DNA from: Actinomycetota bacterium
GTDB taxonomy: Bacteria > Actinomycetota > Actinomycetes > Propionibacteriales > Nocardioidaceae
Direction of reading: 5' to 3'
NCBI GenBank assembly: GCA_009701885.1
Contig: WLJH01000028.1
Span: forward strand, 1 to 46,182
Length of the DNA: 46,182 bases
Every line of letters starts with the position of its first letter. The first letter of the stretch is position 1. The position numbers and the translations under genes are program-made. Of this stretch, positions 25,843 to 33,273 are shown piece by piece. A model generated the notes under the pieces. That model was not told the DNA's origin, made no database searches, and saw only the letters and a program-made list of their open reading frames with translations.

Positions 25843-26894
25843 TCTTCCGAGTCATCGCCACCGGCCTGACCCTCACGGGCGTCGTCGCGCTCGGCGTCGG
25901 ACCCGTCCGGGTCTTCCTCGACCGCAACCCGGCGGAGGTGGGCACGAGTGCACCGGCCCCGCTGGTGCTGACCGACGAACCGGGCACGGACCCGGTGTGG
26001 GCCCCTGGGCAGGTCGACTCCCGGTCACGCCTCGACCGGCTGGCGCGGGTGGCCAGGCCGGAGCGGATCGACCTGGAGACCGCCCTGGGAGCGGTCGACG
26101 ACGCCGGCGTCCTGTCGGTGGTCGGACCCGCCGAGGAGCGCCACCTCGCCGGCGTCGGCACCGTCGTCGCCGGTGACGAGGCCCGCCTCCTGCTGGGTCT
26201 CCCGGAGCCCGAGCGCACCCGGGCGGTCGCGACCCTGGTCGAGCCCGACGAGGCCGGGCTGGCGGTCTTCGCCGTGGGCGCCGCCCCCCGCAACGCCCTG
26301 GTCGTGGACCGGTTCAGCGGGCCCGGTCGGCGCGAGCGGTTGGAGCGCGCTGACGACGACGTGGCCGAGCTGGTCGCGGGGTGGGCCCAGGTGCGTCCCG
26401 ACCTGCGGGCACTGGTCAGCCGGGGTGCCGCTCGCCGCGCCGACGACCGGGCCTCCGTGGGGGGCCGCCTGGACGACGCGCGTGCGGACCGTCCGGGCTC
26501 GCCGGGCTGGGACGACGCCGTCGGACGGGCTGTGCGCGAGGAGATCCTGCCCGCGCTGGACGCCGGCCGGGCCGTCGTCGCGCCGCACCTGCTCCTCGGG
26601 CCCGACCCCCTCGCAGCCCTGGAGGACGGCTCGGTCTCCCTCACCGCCCGCGGGACGGCGTACGCCGTCGCGGCGCGCGCGGTCCAGCCCGGGTCGCGCC
26701 TGCTGCCCACCCGCGGGCCCGAGGACCTCGACGTCCGGGTGCTGGCGCGGCCCGACGGCCGGGTCGCCCTGCTGGCCTGGAACGACGAGGCCGCGCGCAC
26801 GCTGGTCGTCCAGGTGCCCGAGGGTGACCGGGTGCTGCGCTACGAGCTGTCGCTGCGCGGGCGCGCGCTCACGGCGGTCGTGCTGCCGCGCTGA
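25839..26894 (+). CDS. Exported protein with GH30-C-like terminal beta domain
   Basis: 351-residue protein, not recognised over most of its length. One N-terminal hydrophobic segment (VIATGLTLTGVVALGVGPVR) acts as signal anchor. The middle is Arg/Asp/Ala-rich and probably helical. The last ~50 residues (GRVALLAWNDEAARTLVVQV onward) resemble the C-terminal beta-sandwich strands of GH30 enzymes. The ATG overlaps the acyltransferase stop (ATGA). It completes the three-gene polysaccharide operon; an accessory or glycan-binding role is an inference. Confidence 0.65.
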   Translation: MIFRVIATGLTLTGVVALGVGPVRVFLDRNPAEVGTSAPAPLVLTDEPGTDPVWAPGQVDSRSRLDRLARVARPERIDLETALGAVDDAGVLSVVGPAEERHLAGVGTVVAGDEARLLLGLPEPERTRAVATLVEPDEAGLAVFAVGAAPRNALVVDRFSGPGRRERLERADDDVAELVAGWAQVRPDLRALVSRGAARRADDRASVGGRLDDARADRPGSPGWDDAVGRAVREEILPALDAGRAVVAPHLLLGPDPLAALEDGSVSLTARGTAYAVAARAVQPGSRLLPTRGPEDLDVRVLARPDGRVALLAWNDEAARTLVVQVPEGDRVLRYELSLRGRALTAVVLPR

Positions 26895-26933
26895 GCACGC
26901 CGGGCCGATCGCCGCAGGACCACCCGAGCGGGA

Positions 26934-28136
26934 TCAGCCGCGCAGGTAACCGGCCAGCCGCTCCAGTCCGACCTCGACGTCCGAGGTCGGCCCGGCGAAG
27001 CTGAACCGGATCGACCGGCCGCCGTCGACGGTGTCGAAGTCGATGCCGGGTGCCACGGCGACACCGGTGCGGGCCAGCAGGTCGTGGGCGAGGGCCATCG
27101 AGTCGTCGGTGAGGTGGCCGACGTCGGCGTAGGCGTAGAAGGCGCCGTCCGCCGGCGCGAGCCGCGTGATCCCCAGCGAGGACAGCCCGTCCAGCAGGAG
27201 CCGCCGGTTGCCGGCGTACCGCGCGACGTGTCCGTCGAGCTCGCTGTAGGACTCGTCGCTGAACGCCGCCAGGCACGCGCGCTGGGCGAGCACCGGTGGG
27301 CAGATCGTGAAGTTGCCGGTGAGCACGTCGACGGCCCGGCGCAGCCGCGGCGGCACCAGCATCCAGCCGATCCGCCAGCCGGTCATGGAGAAGTACTTGC
27401 TGAAGCTGGCGAAGACGATCGCCTCGCGGCTGGTCTCCCACGCCGAGCGCGCCAGCCGCGGCTCACCGTCGAGCGGGGCGTACTCGATGCCGTGGTAGAT
27501 CTCGTCGGAGATCAGCTGCACCCCGTGCTCCTCGCACCAGCGCGCCAGCGCGGCGAGCTCCTCGGGCAGCAGCATCGTGCCGGTCGGGTTGGCGGGGCTG
27601 GCCACCACCAGGCCCTTGAGGCCGGGGATCGCCGCGACCTGCTCGACGCTCGGCTGGAACCGGGTCTCGGGACCGGTCGCGATCTCGACGACCTCGCAGC
27701 CCAGCGCGGTGAGCACGTTGCGGTAGCAGGGGTAGCCGGGCCGGGCCATCGCCACCTTGTCGCCCGGCTCGAAGGCGGCGAGGAAGGCCAGCAGGAAGCC
27801 GCCGCTCGACCCGGTGGTGGTGACGACGTCGTCGGGGTCCACCTCGATCCCGTGCGTACGCCGGTGGTGGGCCGCGATCGCCTCGCGCAGCTCCAGGATG
27901 CCGACGCTGGGGGTATAGCCGAGCGGGTCGCCGCTGCGCAGCAACCGGACCGCCTCCTCGGCCACCGGCGCCGGCGCCCCCGTGCTCGGCTGCCCGGCCA
28001 CCATGTTGACCAGGTCGCCGTGGCTGCGCTGGCGCCTCGTCGCCGCCTCCAGCAGGTCCATCACGTGGAAGGGCGGGACGTTCGCCCGGCTCGCCACCCT
28101 CCAGCGGCTGCCCGGGTCCTGCGGCGCTGCGGTCAT
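26934..28136 (-). CDS. PLP-dependent aminotransferase class I/II
   Basis: 400-residue fold-type I aminotransferase. NPTG (183-186) contacts substrate, SDEIYHG carries Asp211 and Tyr214 that bind PLP, and SFSKYFSMTGWRIGW carries the Schiff-base Lys247. The C-terminal RFSFAG supplies the substrate-binding Arg. Substrate is not evident; N-terminal family traits fit aspartate/valine-type transaminases. A -10-like TAGGCT with 6 bases before the ATG indicates a leaderless mRNA. It converges with the polysaccharide operon. Confidence 0.9.
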   Translation of the reverse strand: MTAAPQDPGSRWRVASRANVPPFHVMDLLEAATRRQRSHGDLVNMVAGQPSTGAPAPVAEEAVRLLRSGDPLGYTPSVGILELREAIAAHHRRTHGIEVDPDDVVTTTGSSGGFLLAFLAAFEPGDKVAMARPGYPCYRNVLTALGCEVVEIATGPETRFQPSVEQVAAIPGLKGLVVASPANPTGTMLLPEELAALARWCEEHGVQLISDEIYHGIEYAPLDGEPRLARSAWETSREAIVFASFSKYFSMTGWRIGWMLVPPRLRRAVDVLTGNFTICPPVLAQRACLAAFSDESYSELDGHVARYAGNRRLLLDGLSSLGITRLAPADGAFYAYADVGHLTDDSMALAHDLLARTGVAVAPGIDFDTVDGGRSIRFSFAGPTSDVEVGLERLAGYLRG

Positions 28137-28142
28137 GGGGCG

Positions 28143-28148
28143 AGCCTA
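28143..28148 (-). promoter_or_regulatory. Putative -10 box of the aminotransferase gene (leaderless)
   Basis: Minus-strand TAGGCT matches TANNNT; the 6 bases CGCCCC separate it from the ATG and leave no room for a ribosome binding site. Confidence 0.45.
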
Positions 28149-28178
28149 GGTGGGTGCGCTGCCGGTCTGGGCGCCGTG

Positions 28179-28342
28179 GGTCGAGCAGCCCGAGCGCCAG
28201 CGAGGGCGTCGTCGAGACCGCGTACGCCGACAAGCCTGCCCCGGCCACAGCGATCCGGCCCCACGACCGTGGGTGGTGGTCACCGCCCAGAGTCACCTTG
28301 CGCGGTCTCGACGACGGCTCGCTGGCGCTCGCCTGCTCGACC
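28179..28342. repeat. Long imperfect inverted repeat element, about 164 bp
   Basis: Arms of 42-44 bases (28179-28222 and 28301-28342) are near-perfect inverse copies with only a few mismatches or single-base gaps. Each arm starts or ends GGTCGAGCAG and GTCGTCGAGACCGCG, with GAGCGCCAGCGAG in the middle. The 78-base centre has a small CCCAC/GTGGG dyad and no coding capacity. It sits between the aminotransferase promoter and the end of the flavoprotein gene. No target-site duplication was seen, so it may be an extragenic repeat rather than a recent insertion. Confidence 0.8.
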
Positions 28343-28353
28343 AGCCTGCGGCG

Positions 28354-29850
28354 TCAGGCCGGAGCGACCGCCCCCGCGGCGACGGCCGCCGCGTGCCGCC
28401 CGGCCCGCCGCCCGAAGAACGAGCCCTCGCCCAGCTGGGTGCCCGAGCAGTAGCCCTTGCCGTCCTGGGCCAGGTTGGAGGCGCACGCACCGGCGGCGTA
28501 CAGGCCGGTGACGACCGAGCCGTCGGGGCGCTGGGCGCGGCCGTCGACGTCGACCCGGATGCCGCCGAGGGTGAACCCGGCGTACAGCGCCTTGCCCAGC
28601 CGCAGGTCGAAGGCGGCCCAGGGTCCGGTGTCCTGCGGGGCCAGCCACTCCGGCGACTTGTGGAAGTCGGGGTCCTCGCCGCGGGCGGCGTGCTCGTTGT
28701 AGCGGGCGAGGGTCGTCGCGACCGAACCGGCCGGCAGCGAGAGCGCCGTCTCGAGCTCCTCGATGGTGTCGTAGGCGTCGATGATCGGCACCAGCATCGA
28801 GTAGCTGGCCAGCTCGCCGTGCTCGCTGTCGACGATGAGGTAGGCCTCGGAGCCGGGCTGCTCCATCACGTGCTGGGAGGTGCGCGAGTGGTAGGAGTCC
28901 TCGGCCACGAACCGCTCGCCGCGGTTGTTGACCAGGATGCCGGTGAGCAGGACCGACGGCGGGTACATCGGGGCGGTGATGAAGGGCTCGTCCATGTGCT
29001 TGAGCTCCGCGCCGACCGAGCTGCCCAGCCGGATGCCCAGCCCGTCGTCGTACGTCGAGCCGAGGGTGAAGAGCTTCGAGCCGAGCGCGGGGGTGTGCTC
29101 GGCGACCATGTCGGCGTTCATCACGAAGCCACCGGCGGCCATCACGACCGCGCCGGCCCGGACGGTGCCGGTGCGCTCGAAGGAGCGCCACGCGACGCCC
29201 ACGACCGCCCCGCCGTCGGTGGAGTCGTCGACGACCAGGTTGGTCACACCGGTCTCGTAGCGGACCTCGGCGCCGGCCTCGGCCAGCCGTTCCTTCAACA
29301 GGTCCATCACGATCCGGGTGCCCTCGGTGTCGCCGGGCACCGGCACCTTGTGTCCCCGCGGGGCGGGGACGGCCTGCTCCTTGTAGGGCCAGACCTTCTC
29401 GTTGCCGGTGAACATCAGGCCCTGCGTACCGGGCTGGATGACGGCCTTCTCGGGGTAGTAGGAGCGCTCGAACTCGAAGCCGAGCGCCTCGAGCCAGCCG
29501 AAGTGCTCGACCGAGCCGTCGCAGTAGGCGCGGATCTTGTCGTGCTCGGGCTCCTTGGAGGCCGCGACGAGGTACTTGTACATCTCCTCGGGGGTGTCCT
29601 CGTGGCCCGTCGCCTGCTGCACCGGCGTCCCGCCGCCGAGGTAGAAGTGGCCGCCCGACATCGCGGAGGTGCCGCCGTGCACGGCGGCCTTCTCCAGCAG
29701 CAGCACCCGGGCGCCGGCGCGGGCCGCCTCGAGGGCCGCGCAGCCGCCGGCGATGCCGAACCCCACCACGACCACGTCGTACGTCTCCGCCCCGTCGAGG
29801 ACCGAGGCGGGCAGGACGTCAGGGACGGTGGTGCCGGGGGTCTCGCTCAT
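28354..29850 (-). CDS. FAD-binding dehydrogenase, KstD/fumarate-reductase-like
   Basis: 498-residue flavoprotein of the FAD_binding_2 group (3-ketosteroid delta1-dehydrogenase, fumarate reductase). VVVVGFGIAGGCAALEAARA (about 26-45) is the FAD Rossmann motif, and EKAAVHGGTSAMSGG follows as in KstD-like enzymes. GAVVMAAGGF, ILVNNRGERFVAEDSYH and the C-terminal GLYAAGACASNL/GYCSGTQLGEGSFFGR are typical. The promoter holds a KstR-type operator, which supports a steroid or related substrate. Exact activity is not shown by sequence. Confidence 0.85.
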   Translation of the reverse strand: MSETPGTTVPDVLPASVLDGAETYDVVVVGFGIAGGCAALEAARAGARVLLLEKAAVHGGTSAMSGGHFYLGGGTPVQQATGHEDTPEEMYKYLVAASKEPEHDKIRAYCDGSVEHFGWLEALGFEFERSYYPEKAVIQPGTQGLMFTGNEKVWPYKEQAVPAPRGHKVPVPGDTEGTRIVMDLLKERLAEAGAEVRYETGVTNLVVDDSTDGGAVVGVAWRSFERTGTVRAGAVVMAAGGFVMNADMVAEHTPALGSKLFTLGSTYDDGLGIRLGSSVGAELKHMDEPFITAPMYPPSVLLTGILVNNRGERFVAEDSYHSRTSQHVMEQPGSEAYLIVDSEHGELASYSMLVPIIDAYDTIEELETALSLPAGSVATTLARYNEHAARGEDPDFHKSPEWLAPQDTGPWAAFDLRLGKALYAGFTLGGIRVDVDGRAQRPDGSVVTGLYAAGACASNLAQDGKGYCSGTQLGEGSFFGRRAGRHAAAVAAGAVAPA

Positions 29851-29856
29851 GACCCA

Positions 29857-29874
29857 AATCTAGAACAAGTTCCA
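29857..29874 (-). promoter_or_regulatory. Leaderless promoter with overlapping KstR-type operator
   Basis: The minus-strand -10 TAGATT (29857-29862) ends 6 bases before the flavoprotein ATG. TAGAACAAGTTCCA (29861-29874) is an exact match to TNNAACNNGTTNNA, the published KstR operator, and overlaps the -10, as expected for repression. A second dyad, TTCCAG-N4-CTGGAA, adjoins at 29870-29885. Confidence 0.6.
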
Positions 29875-29894
29875 GTTTTCTGGAAACGGCGGTC

Positions 29895-29906
29895 GGACAG
29901 CTGTCC
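29895..29906. promoter_or_regulatory. 12-bp perfect palindrome upstream of the antiporter gene
   Basis: GGACAGCTGTCC, about 16 bases before the antiporter -10 box and so near its -35 region. A possible operator; no regulator can be named. Confidence 0.35.
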
Positions 29907-29922
29907 AGCTGCGTGCCGACGA

Positions 29923-29928
29923 TAGGCT
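29923..29928 (+). promoter_or_regulatory. Putative -10 box of the antiporter gene
   Basis: TAGGCT matches TANNNT and gives a leader of about 30 bases that holds GGGGAG before the ATG, so this gene is not leaderless. Confidence 0.4.
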
Positions 29929-29965
29929 CGGGCTCCGGGCCGGACCCCGCGGGGACAGGGGAGCG

Positions 29966-31483
29966 ATGACGTTCGACGTGCAGGCGCTCGACGCGTTCGT
30001 GCTGGTGGGGTCGGCCGTCACGTTGCTGGCGATCCTCGCCGTGCGGCTCTCCTCGCGCGCGGGCCTGCCGTCGCTGCTGGTCTACCTGCTCATGGGTGTG
30101 GCGCTCGGGGAGTCCGGCTTCGGCATCGGCTTCGAGGACGCCGAGCTCGCCCACGCCCTGGGGTTCGCAGCCCTGGCGGTCATCCTCGCCGAGGGTGGCC
30201 TGACCTCGAACTGGCGCGAGCTGCGCCCCTCGATGGCGCTCGGCGTCTCGCTCGCCACCCTCGGCGTCGCCGTCTCGACGGCCGTGGTGGCCGGATTCGG
30301 GCACCTCGTGCTCGGTCTGCCGTGGGAGCTCGCCGTCCTGCTGGCGGCGGTGCTCGCCCCCACCGACGCGGCCGCGGTCTTCTCGGTCCTGCGGGTGGTC
30401 CCGCTGCCCGGCCGGGTGCGCGGGGCGCTGGAGGCCGAGTCGGGCCTCAACGACGCGCCCACCGTCGTGCTCGTCACGCTCATCGCCTCCGGGGCGGTCG
30501 GCGAGCACCCGCCGGTCGTCGTCGGCGCGATCATCGCGGGCGAGCTGGCGCTCGGTGTGGCGTGCGGACTGGCCGCCGGCTTCGGCGGTGCCTGGGTCAT
30601 GCGTCGCGCGGCCCTCCCCACGGCCGGCCTCTACCCGCTCGCCGTCCTCTCCCTCACCTTCCTGGGGTACGGCGGCGCGACTGCGCTGCACGGGTCCGGC
30701 TTCGCCGCGGTGTACGTCGCCGGGCTGGTGCTCGGCAGCGCCGACCTGCCGCACCGCGCTGCCACCCGCTCCTTCGCCGAGGGCGTCGCGTGGCTGGCCC
30801 AGATCGGGCTCTTCGTCATGCTCGGGCTGCTGCTCTCCCCGGGCCGGATCACGCTCGGGACCGTCGGGCTCGCGCTCGCGGTCGTGCTGGTGCTGACCGT
30901 CGTGGCCCGTCCGGCCTCCGTGGGGCTCAGCGCACTCGTGCGGCCGATGCCGTGGAACGAGCTCGCGTTCGTGTCCTGGGCTGGCCTGCGCGGGGCCGTG
31001 CCCGTGGTGCTCGCGACCATCCCGCTCTCGGAGGGCGTGGACGGGGCGGAGCGGCTCTTCGACCTGGTCTTCGTCGTCATCGTGGTCGACACCCTCCTGA
31101 CCGGCCCGACCCTGCCCTGGGCGGCGCGAGTGCTGCGGGTCGCGTCGAGGTCCGAGCCCCGTGACCTGGACGTGGAGGCGGCGCCGCTCGAGCGGGTCGC
31201 GGCCGACCTGCTCCAGGTCACGATCAGTCCCCGCTCGCGGCTGCACGGCGTCGAGGTGGGGGAGCTGCGGCTGCCGCACGGTGCCTCGGTGTCGTTGGTG
31301 ATCCGGGGCGACCAGACCCTCGTGCCCGAGCGACGCACCGCGCTCCGCGCCGGCGACGACCTGCTGGTCGTCACCCCCCGCAAGCAGCGCGAGGCGACCG
31401 AGCGTCGGCTGCGGGAGGTCAGCCGAGGTGGCCGGTTGGCCCAGTGGCTGGGCCCCGAGGGGCGCGGGTCGCGCGGCCGCTGA
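29966..31483 (+). CDS. Cation:proton antiporter (CPA1/NhaP2-like) with TrkA-C domain
   Basis: 505 residues. The first ~390 form a 12-13 helix Na+/H+ exchanger domain: LAPTDAAAVFSVL and ESGLNDAPTVVLV hold the transport Asp residues (ND motif), and SWAGLRGAVPVVLAT is the conserved late helix. The C-terminal ~100 residues (ISPRSRLHGVEVGELRLPHG, then LRAGDDLLVVTP) form a TrkA-C regulatory domain as in NhaP2/CvrA K+/H+ antiporters. The ATG follows GGGGAG. Likely role is potassium or sodium efflux and pH balance. Confidence 0.92.
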   Translation: MTFDVQALDAFVLVGSAVTLLAILAVRLSSRAGLPSLLVYLLMGVALGESGFGIGFEDAELAHALGFAALAVILAEGGLTSNWRELRPSMALGVSLATLGVAVSTAVVAGFGHLVLGLPWELAVLLAAVLAPTDAAAVFSVLRVVPLPGRVRGALEAESGLNDAPTVVLVTLIASGAVGEHPPVVVGAIIAGELALGVACGLAAGFGGAWVMRRAALPTAGLYPLAVLSLTFLGYGGATALHGSGFAAVYVAGLVLGSADLPHRAATRSFAEGVAWLAQIGLFVMLGLLLSPGRITLGTVGLALAVVLVLTVVARPASVGLSALVRPMPWNELAFVSWAGLRGAVPVVLATIPLSEGVDGAERLFDLVFVVIVVDTLLTGPTLPWAARVLRVASRSEPRDLDVEAAPLERVAADLLQVTISPRSRLHGVEVGELRLPHGASVSLVIRGDQTLVPERRTALRAGDDLLVVTPRKQREATERRLREVSRGGRLAQWLGPEGRGSRGR

Positions 31484-31523
31484 GGCGGCCAGCCGGCGCC
31501 CGGTCAGGGGCGCCTGCTCCTGC

Positions 31524-32048
31524 TCAGGGGGCGCAGGCGGACCCGTCCTGGCGGGCCGTGATCGAGGTCCGGCCCTGCCGCAGCTCGCCGAAGTCGTTGC
31601 CGACCACGACGACGACCCCCGGCGCGTTGATCTCGGTGTCGACCACGGGCGCCGGCTGCGGCAGGGCGCTGCGGACGAGCTCGACCGCGGGGTCGCGGCG
31701 GTCGGCAGCCCAGATCTGCACCTTCGCGACCTCGGTGCCGGTGGGTGCGTTGCCGCTGCTGCCCTGGCGGAAGCCCCGCTCCACGAACCCGTCCATCACC
31801 TCGCCCGCGAGGCCCTCGCGGTTGCCGGCGTTGAGGATCGAGACCTCCACCTGCGAGCTGTCCAGGCGCTCACCGGCCACCACCGTGAACGGCTCGCAGA
31901 CCCGCTGGTCCTCCTCGGAGCCGGGGAGCGGGGCGGTCGCCGAGGACCAGCCCCACACGAGCATGAGCAGGAGCAGGACGCCCAGCACGGCCAGGGTCAG
32001 CGCCGAGCGCAGCGGGGCGGTCAGGGCGGAGCCCGGGCGCTCGGTCAT
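31524..32048 (-). CDS. LytR_C domain membrane protein
   Basis: 174-residue protein with one N-terminal helix (LRSALTLAVLGVLLLLMLVW) and an extracytoplasmic LytR C-terminal domain: VEVSILNAGNREGLAGEVMD, then FRQGSSGNAP and VVVVGNDFGEL, the pattern of the domain found behind LytR-CpsA-Psr enzymes. The LCP catalytic domain itself is absent. The ATG overlaps the stop of the small upstream gene (ATGA). A cell-envelope role is inferred from the domain only. Confidence 0.82.
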   Translation of the reverse strand: MTERPGSALTAPLRSALTLAVLGVLLLLMLVWGWSSATAPLPGSEEDQRVCEPFTVVAGERLDSSQVEVSILNAGNREGLAGEVMDGFVERGFRQGSSGNAPTGTEVAKVQIWAADRRDPAVELVRSALPQPAPVVDTEINAPGVVVVVGNDFGELRQGRTSITARQDGSACAP

Positions 32049-32359
32049 GCCCCTACCGTGCCCAACGCAGCGTGGTCGAACACCCGCGCGTGCACCACGG
32101 GCCGCTGCTGCAGGGCTGCGCGCAGGGCCCGGTGCAGGCCGTCCTCGAGGTAGAGGTCTCCGCGCCAGGCCACCACGTGGGCGAACAGGTCGCCGTAGAA
32201 CGTGGAGTCCTCGTCGAGCAGCGCACCCAGGAAGAGGGTGTCCTTCGTGGTCACCAGCTCGTCGAGCCGGACCTGGCGCGGCGGCAGGGCGGCCCAGTCG
32301 CGGGACGAGAGCCCGTGCTCGGGGTAGGGCCGCCCCTCGCCCACGCGCTTGAAGATCAC
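32045..32359 (-). CDS. Conserved actinobacterial small protein (VapB-antitoxin-like by family naming)
   Basis: 104-residue protein with the block EGRPYPEHGLSSRDWAALPP, then RQVRLDELVTTK, EDSTFYGDLFAHVV and YLEDGLHRALRAALQQR. I recall such proteins being labelled VapB-family antitoxins in actinobacterial annotations, next to LytR_C genes, but there is no toxin gene here and the real role is unclear. GTG 32359 is chosen because it is the only start codon near the conserved N-terminus and a -10 box sits 7 bases upstream. It is coupled to the LytR_C gene. Confidence 0.7.
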   Translation of the reverse strand: MIFKRVGEGRPYPEHGLSSRDWAALPPRQVRLDELVTTKDTLFLGALLDEDSTFYGDLFAHVVAWRGDLYLEDGLHRALRAALQQRPVVHARVFDHAALGTVGA

Positions 32360-32366
32360 GACCGCA

Positions 32367-32372
32367 ACTCTA
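32367..32372 (-). promoter_or_regulatory. Putative -10 box of the small YPEHG protein gene (leaderless)
   Basis: Minus-strand TAGAGT, matching TANNNT, 7 bases before GTG 32359. The two-gene unit with LytR_C would start here. Confidence 0.45.
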
Positions 32373-32380
32373 GACGGGGG

Positions 32381-32426
32381 CGGCGGCACCCCTGCGGGCC
32401 GTCATTACCCGGCAGGGGTGCCGCCG
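32381..32426 (-). terminator. Strong hairpin terminator after the small helical-protein gene
   Basis: A perfect 15-bp stem (CGGCGGCACCCCTGC and its complement) encloses a 16-base loop that can add GGG/CCC pairs. It lies between the stop of the 61-residue gene and the promoter of the next minus-strand unit, so it separates the two. Confidence 0.7.
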
Positions 32427-32455
32427 TCGTACGTCGTGGGGCGGGCGTGGAGGGC

Positions 32456-32641
32456 TCAGGCGCTCCAGCGCACCGAGTCGTCGACGAAGTCGGCGAGCGC
32501 GTGGACGCCGCGCAGGTCGTTGCGCGCCTCCATGAGGGCGGTGAGCTTCTGGGCGTGCTTGAGACGGAGGGCGGCTCGCTGCTCGGCCGTCTTGTCCGAC
32601 ATGGCGGAGAGGGCTGCGGTGACGTGGGTGCTGTCGGCCAT
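32456..32641 (-). CDS. Small hypothetical helical protein
   Basis: 61-residue protein, largely helical: THVTAALSAMSDKTAEQRAA then LKHAQKLTALMEARNDLRGV and a C-terminal FVDDSVRWSA. No known family recognised. The ATG is chosen because AGGAG lies 6 bases upstream; a longer form lacks a ribosome site. It has its own terminator and a palindrome upstream, so it is an independent unit. Size and charge pattern would suit a DNA- or protein-binding helper, but this is a guess. Confidence 0.65.
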   Translation of the reverse strand: MADSTHVTAALSAMSDKTAEQRAALRLKHAQKLTALMEARNDLRGVHALADFVDDSVRWSA

Positions 32642-32661
32642 CGGGGACTCCTGTGGGTGGG

Positions 32662-32677
32662 GAGGACTGGAGTCCTC
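32662..32677. promoter_or_regulatory. Palindrome upstream of the small helical-protein gene
   Basis: GAGGACT-GG-AGTCCTC, perfect 7-bp arms about 20 bases before the ATG. The 2-base centre is too short for a hairpin loop, so a protein-binding site is more likely. Confidence 0.4.
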
Positions 32678-32749
32678 ACCCTGCGCCGCCAAGATCGCCG
32701 GACGGTTGACGGGCGGTTACATCCGTGTTCCGCGGGCTGTGACCTGGGT

Positions 32750-32786
32750 TACTGTGCCGCCGTGAGCGAAATTGGAACAGGTTCTA
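32750..32786 (+). promoter_or_regulatory. Leaderless promoter and KstR-type operator of the SnoaL-like gene
   Basis: TACTGT (32750-32755) is a -10-type hexamer 6 bases before GTG 32762. TGGAACAGGTTCTA (32773-32786), inside the first codons, exactly matches TNNAACNNGTTNNA. The operator would lie 11-25 bases downstream of the predicted start of transcription, where a repressor could still block. Confidence 0.5.
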
Positions 32787-33256
32787 CTCCTGCGACCGCC
32801 GGCGACTGGCGCGACCACGAGGACGTCAAGCAGCTGAAGTACCGCTACCTGCGCACCCTGGACACGAAGGCCTGGGACGACTTCGAGGCCTGCTTCCTGC
32901 CCGAGGCCACCGCCGACTACAACGGACTGGTCTTCGCCGACCGGGCCGCGCTGGTGGACTACATGCGCACCAACCTCGGCGAGGGCCTGGTGACCCTGCA
33001 CCAGGTGCACCACCCCGAGATCAGCGTCGACGGCGACACCGCGACCGCCCGGTGGTACCTCCAGGACAAGGTGATCGTCGCGGCCTTCGGCTTCATGCTC
33101 GAGGGCGCCGCCTTCTACGAGGACCGCTACCAGCGCACCCCGGAGGGCTGGCGGGTCGCCCACACCGGCTACCGCCGCACCTACGAGGCGACCTACAACC
33201 TCGCCGACCTCCCCGGCTTCGCGATCAAGGGCCCGGGCGAGCACACGCACGTCTGA
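32762..33256 (+). CDS. SnoaL/NTF2-like protein
   Basis: 164-residue protein of the SnoaL-like/NTF2 fold: the N-terminal helices WRDHEDVKQLKYRYLRTLDT and DFEACFLPEATADYNG are followed by the curved sheet (HHPEISVDGDTATARWYLQD, then TPEGWRVAHTGYRRTYEAT). Members include small isomerases, cyclases and ring dioxygenase subunits. The KstR-type site over its first codons hints at steroid metabolism. Catalytic residues cannot be assigned safely. GTG start is fixed by the conserved N-terminus and the -10 box. Confidence 0.82.
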   Translation: MSEIGTGSTPATAGDWRDHEDVKQLKYRYLRTLDTKAWDDFEACFLPEATADYNGLVFADRAALVDYMRTNLGEGLVTLHQVHHPEISVDGDTATARWYLQDKVIVAAFGFMLEGAAFYEDRYQRTPEGWRVAHTGYRRTYEATYNLADLPGFAIKGPGEHTHV

Positions 33257-33273
33257 GGGTGGTGGGGGCGGTG

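Noticed and set aside
28179..28342. Insertion sequence remnant
   Set aside because: No transposase fragment and no target duplication seen; kept as an inverted repeat only.
32045..32359. Toxin-antitoxin module
   Set aside because: The family label is VapB-like, but no toxin gene is adjacent; the partner is a LytR_C envelope protein.
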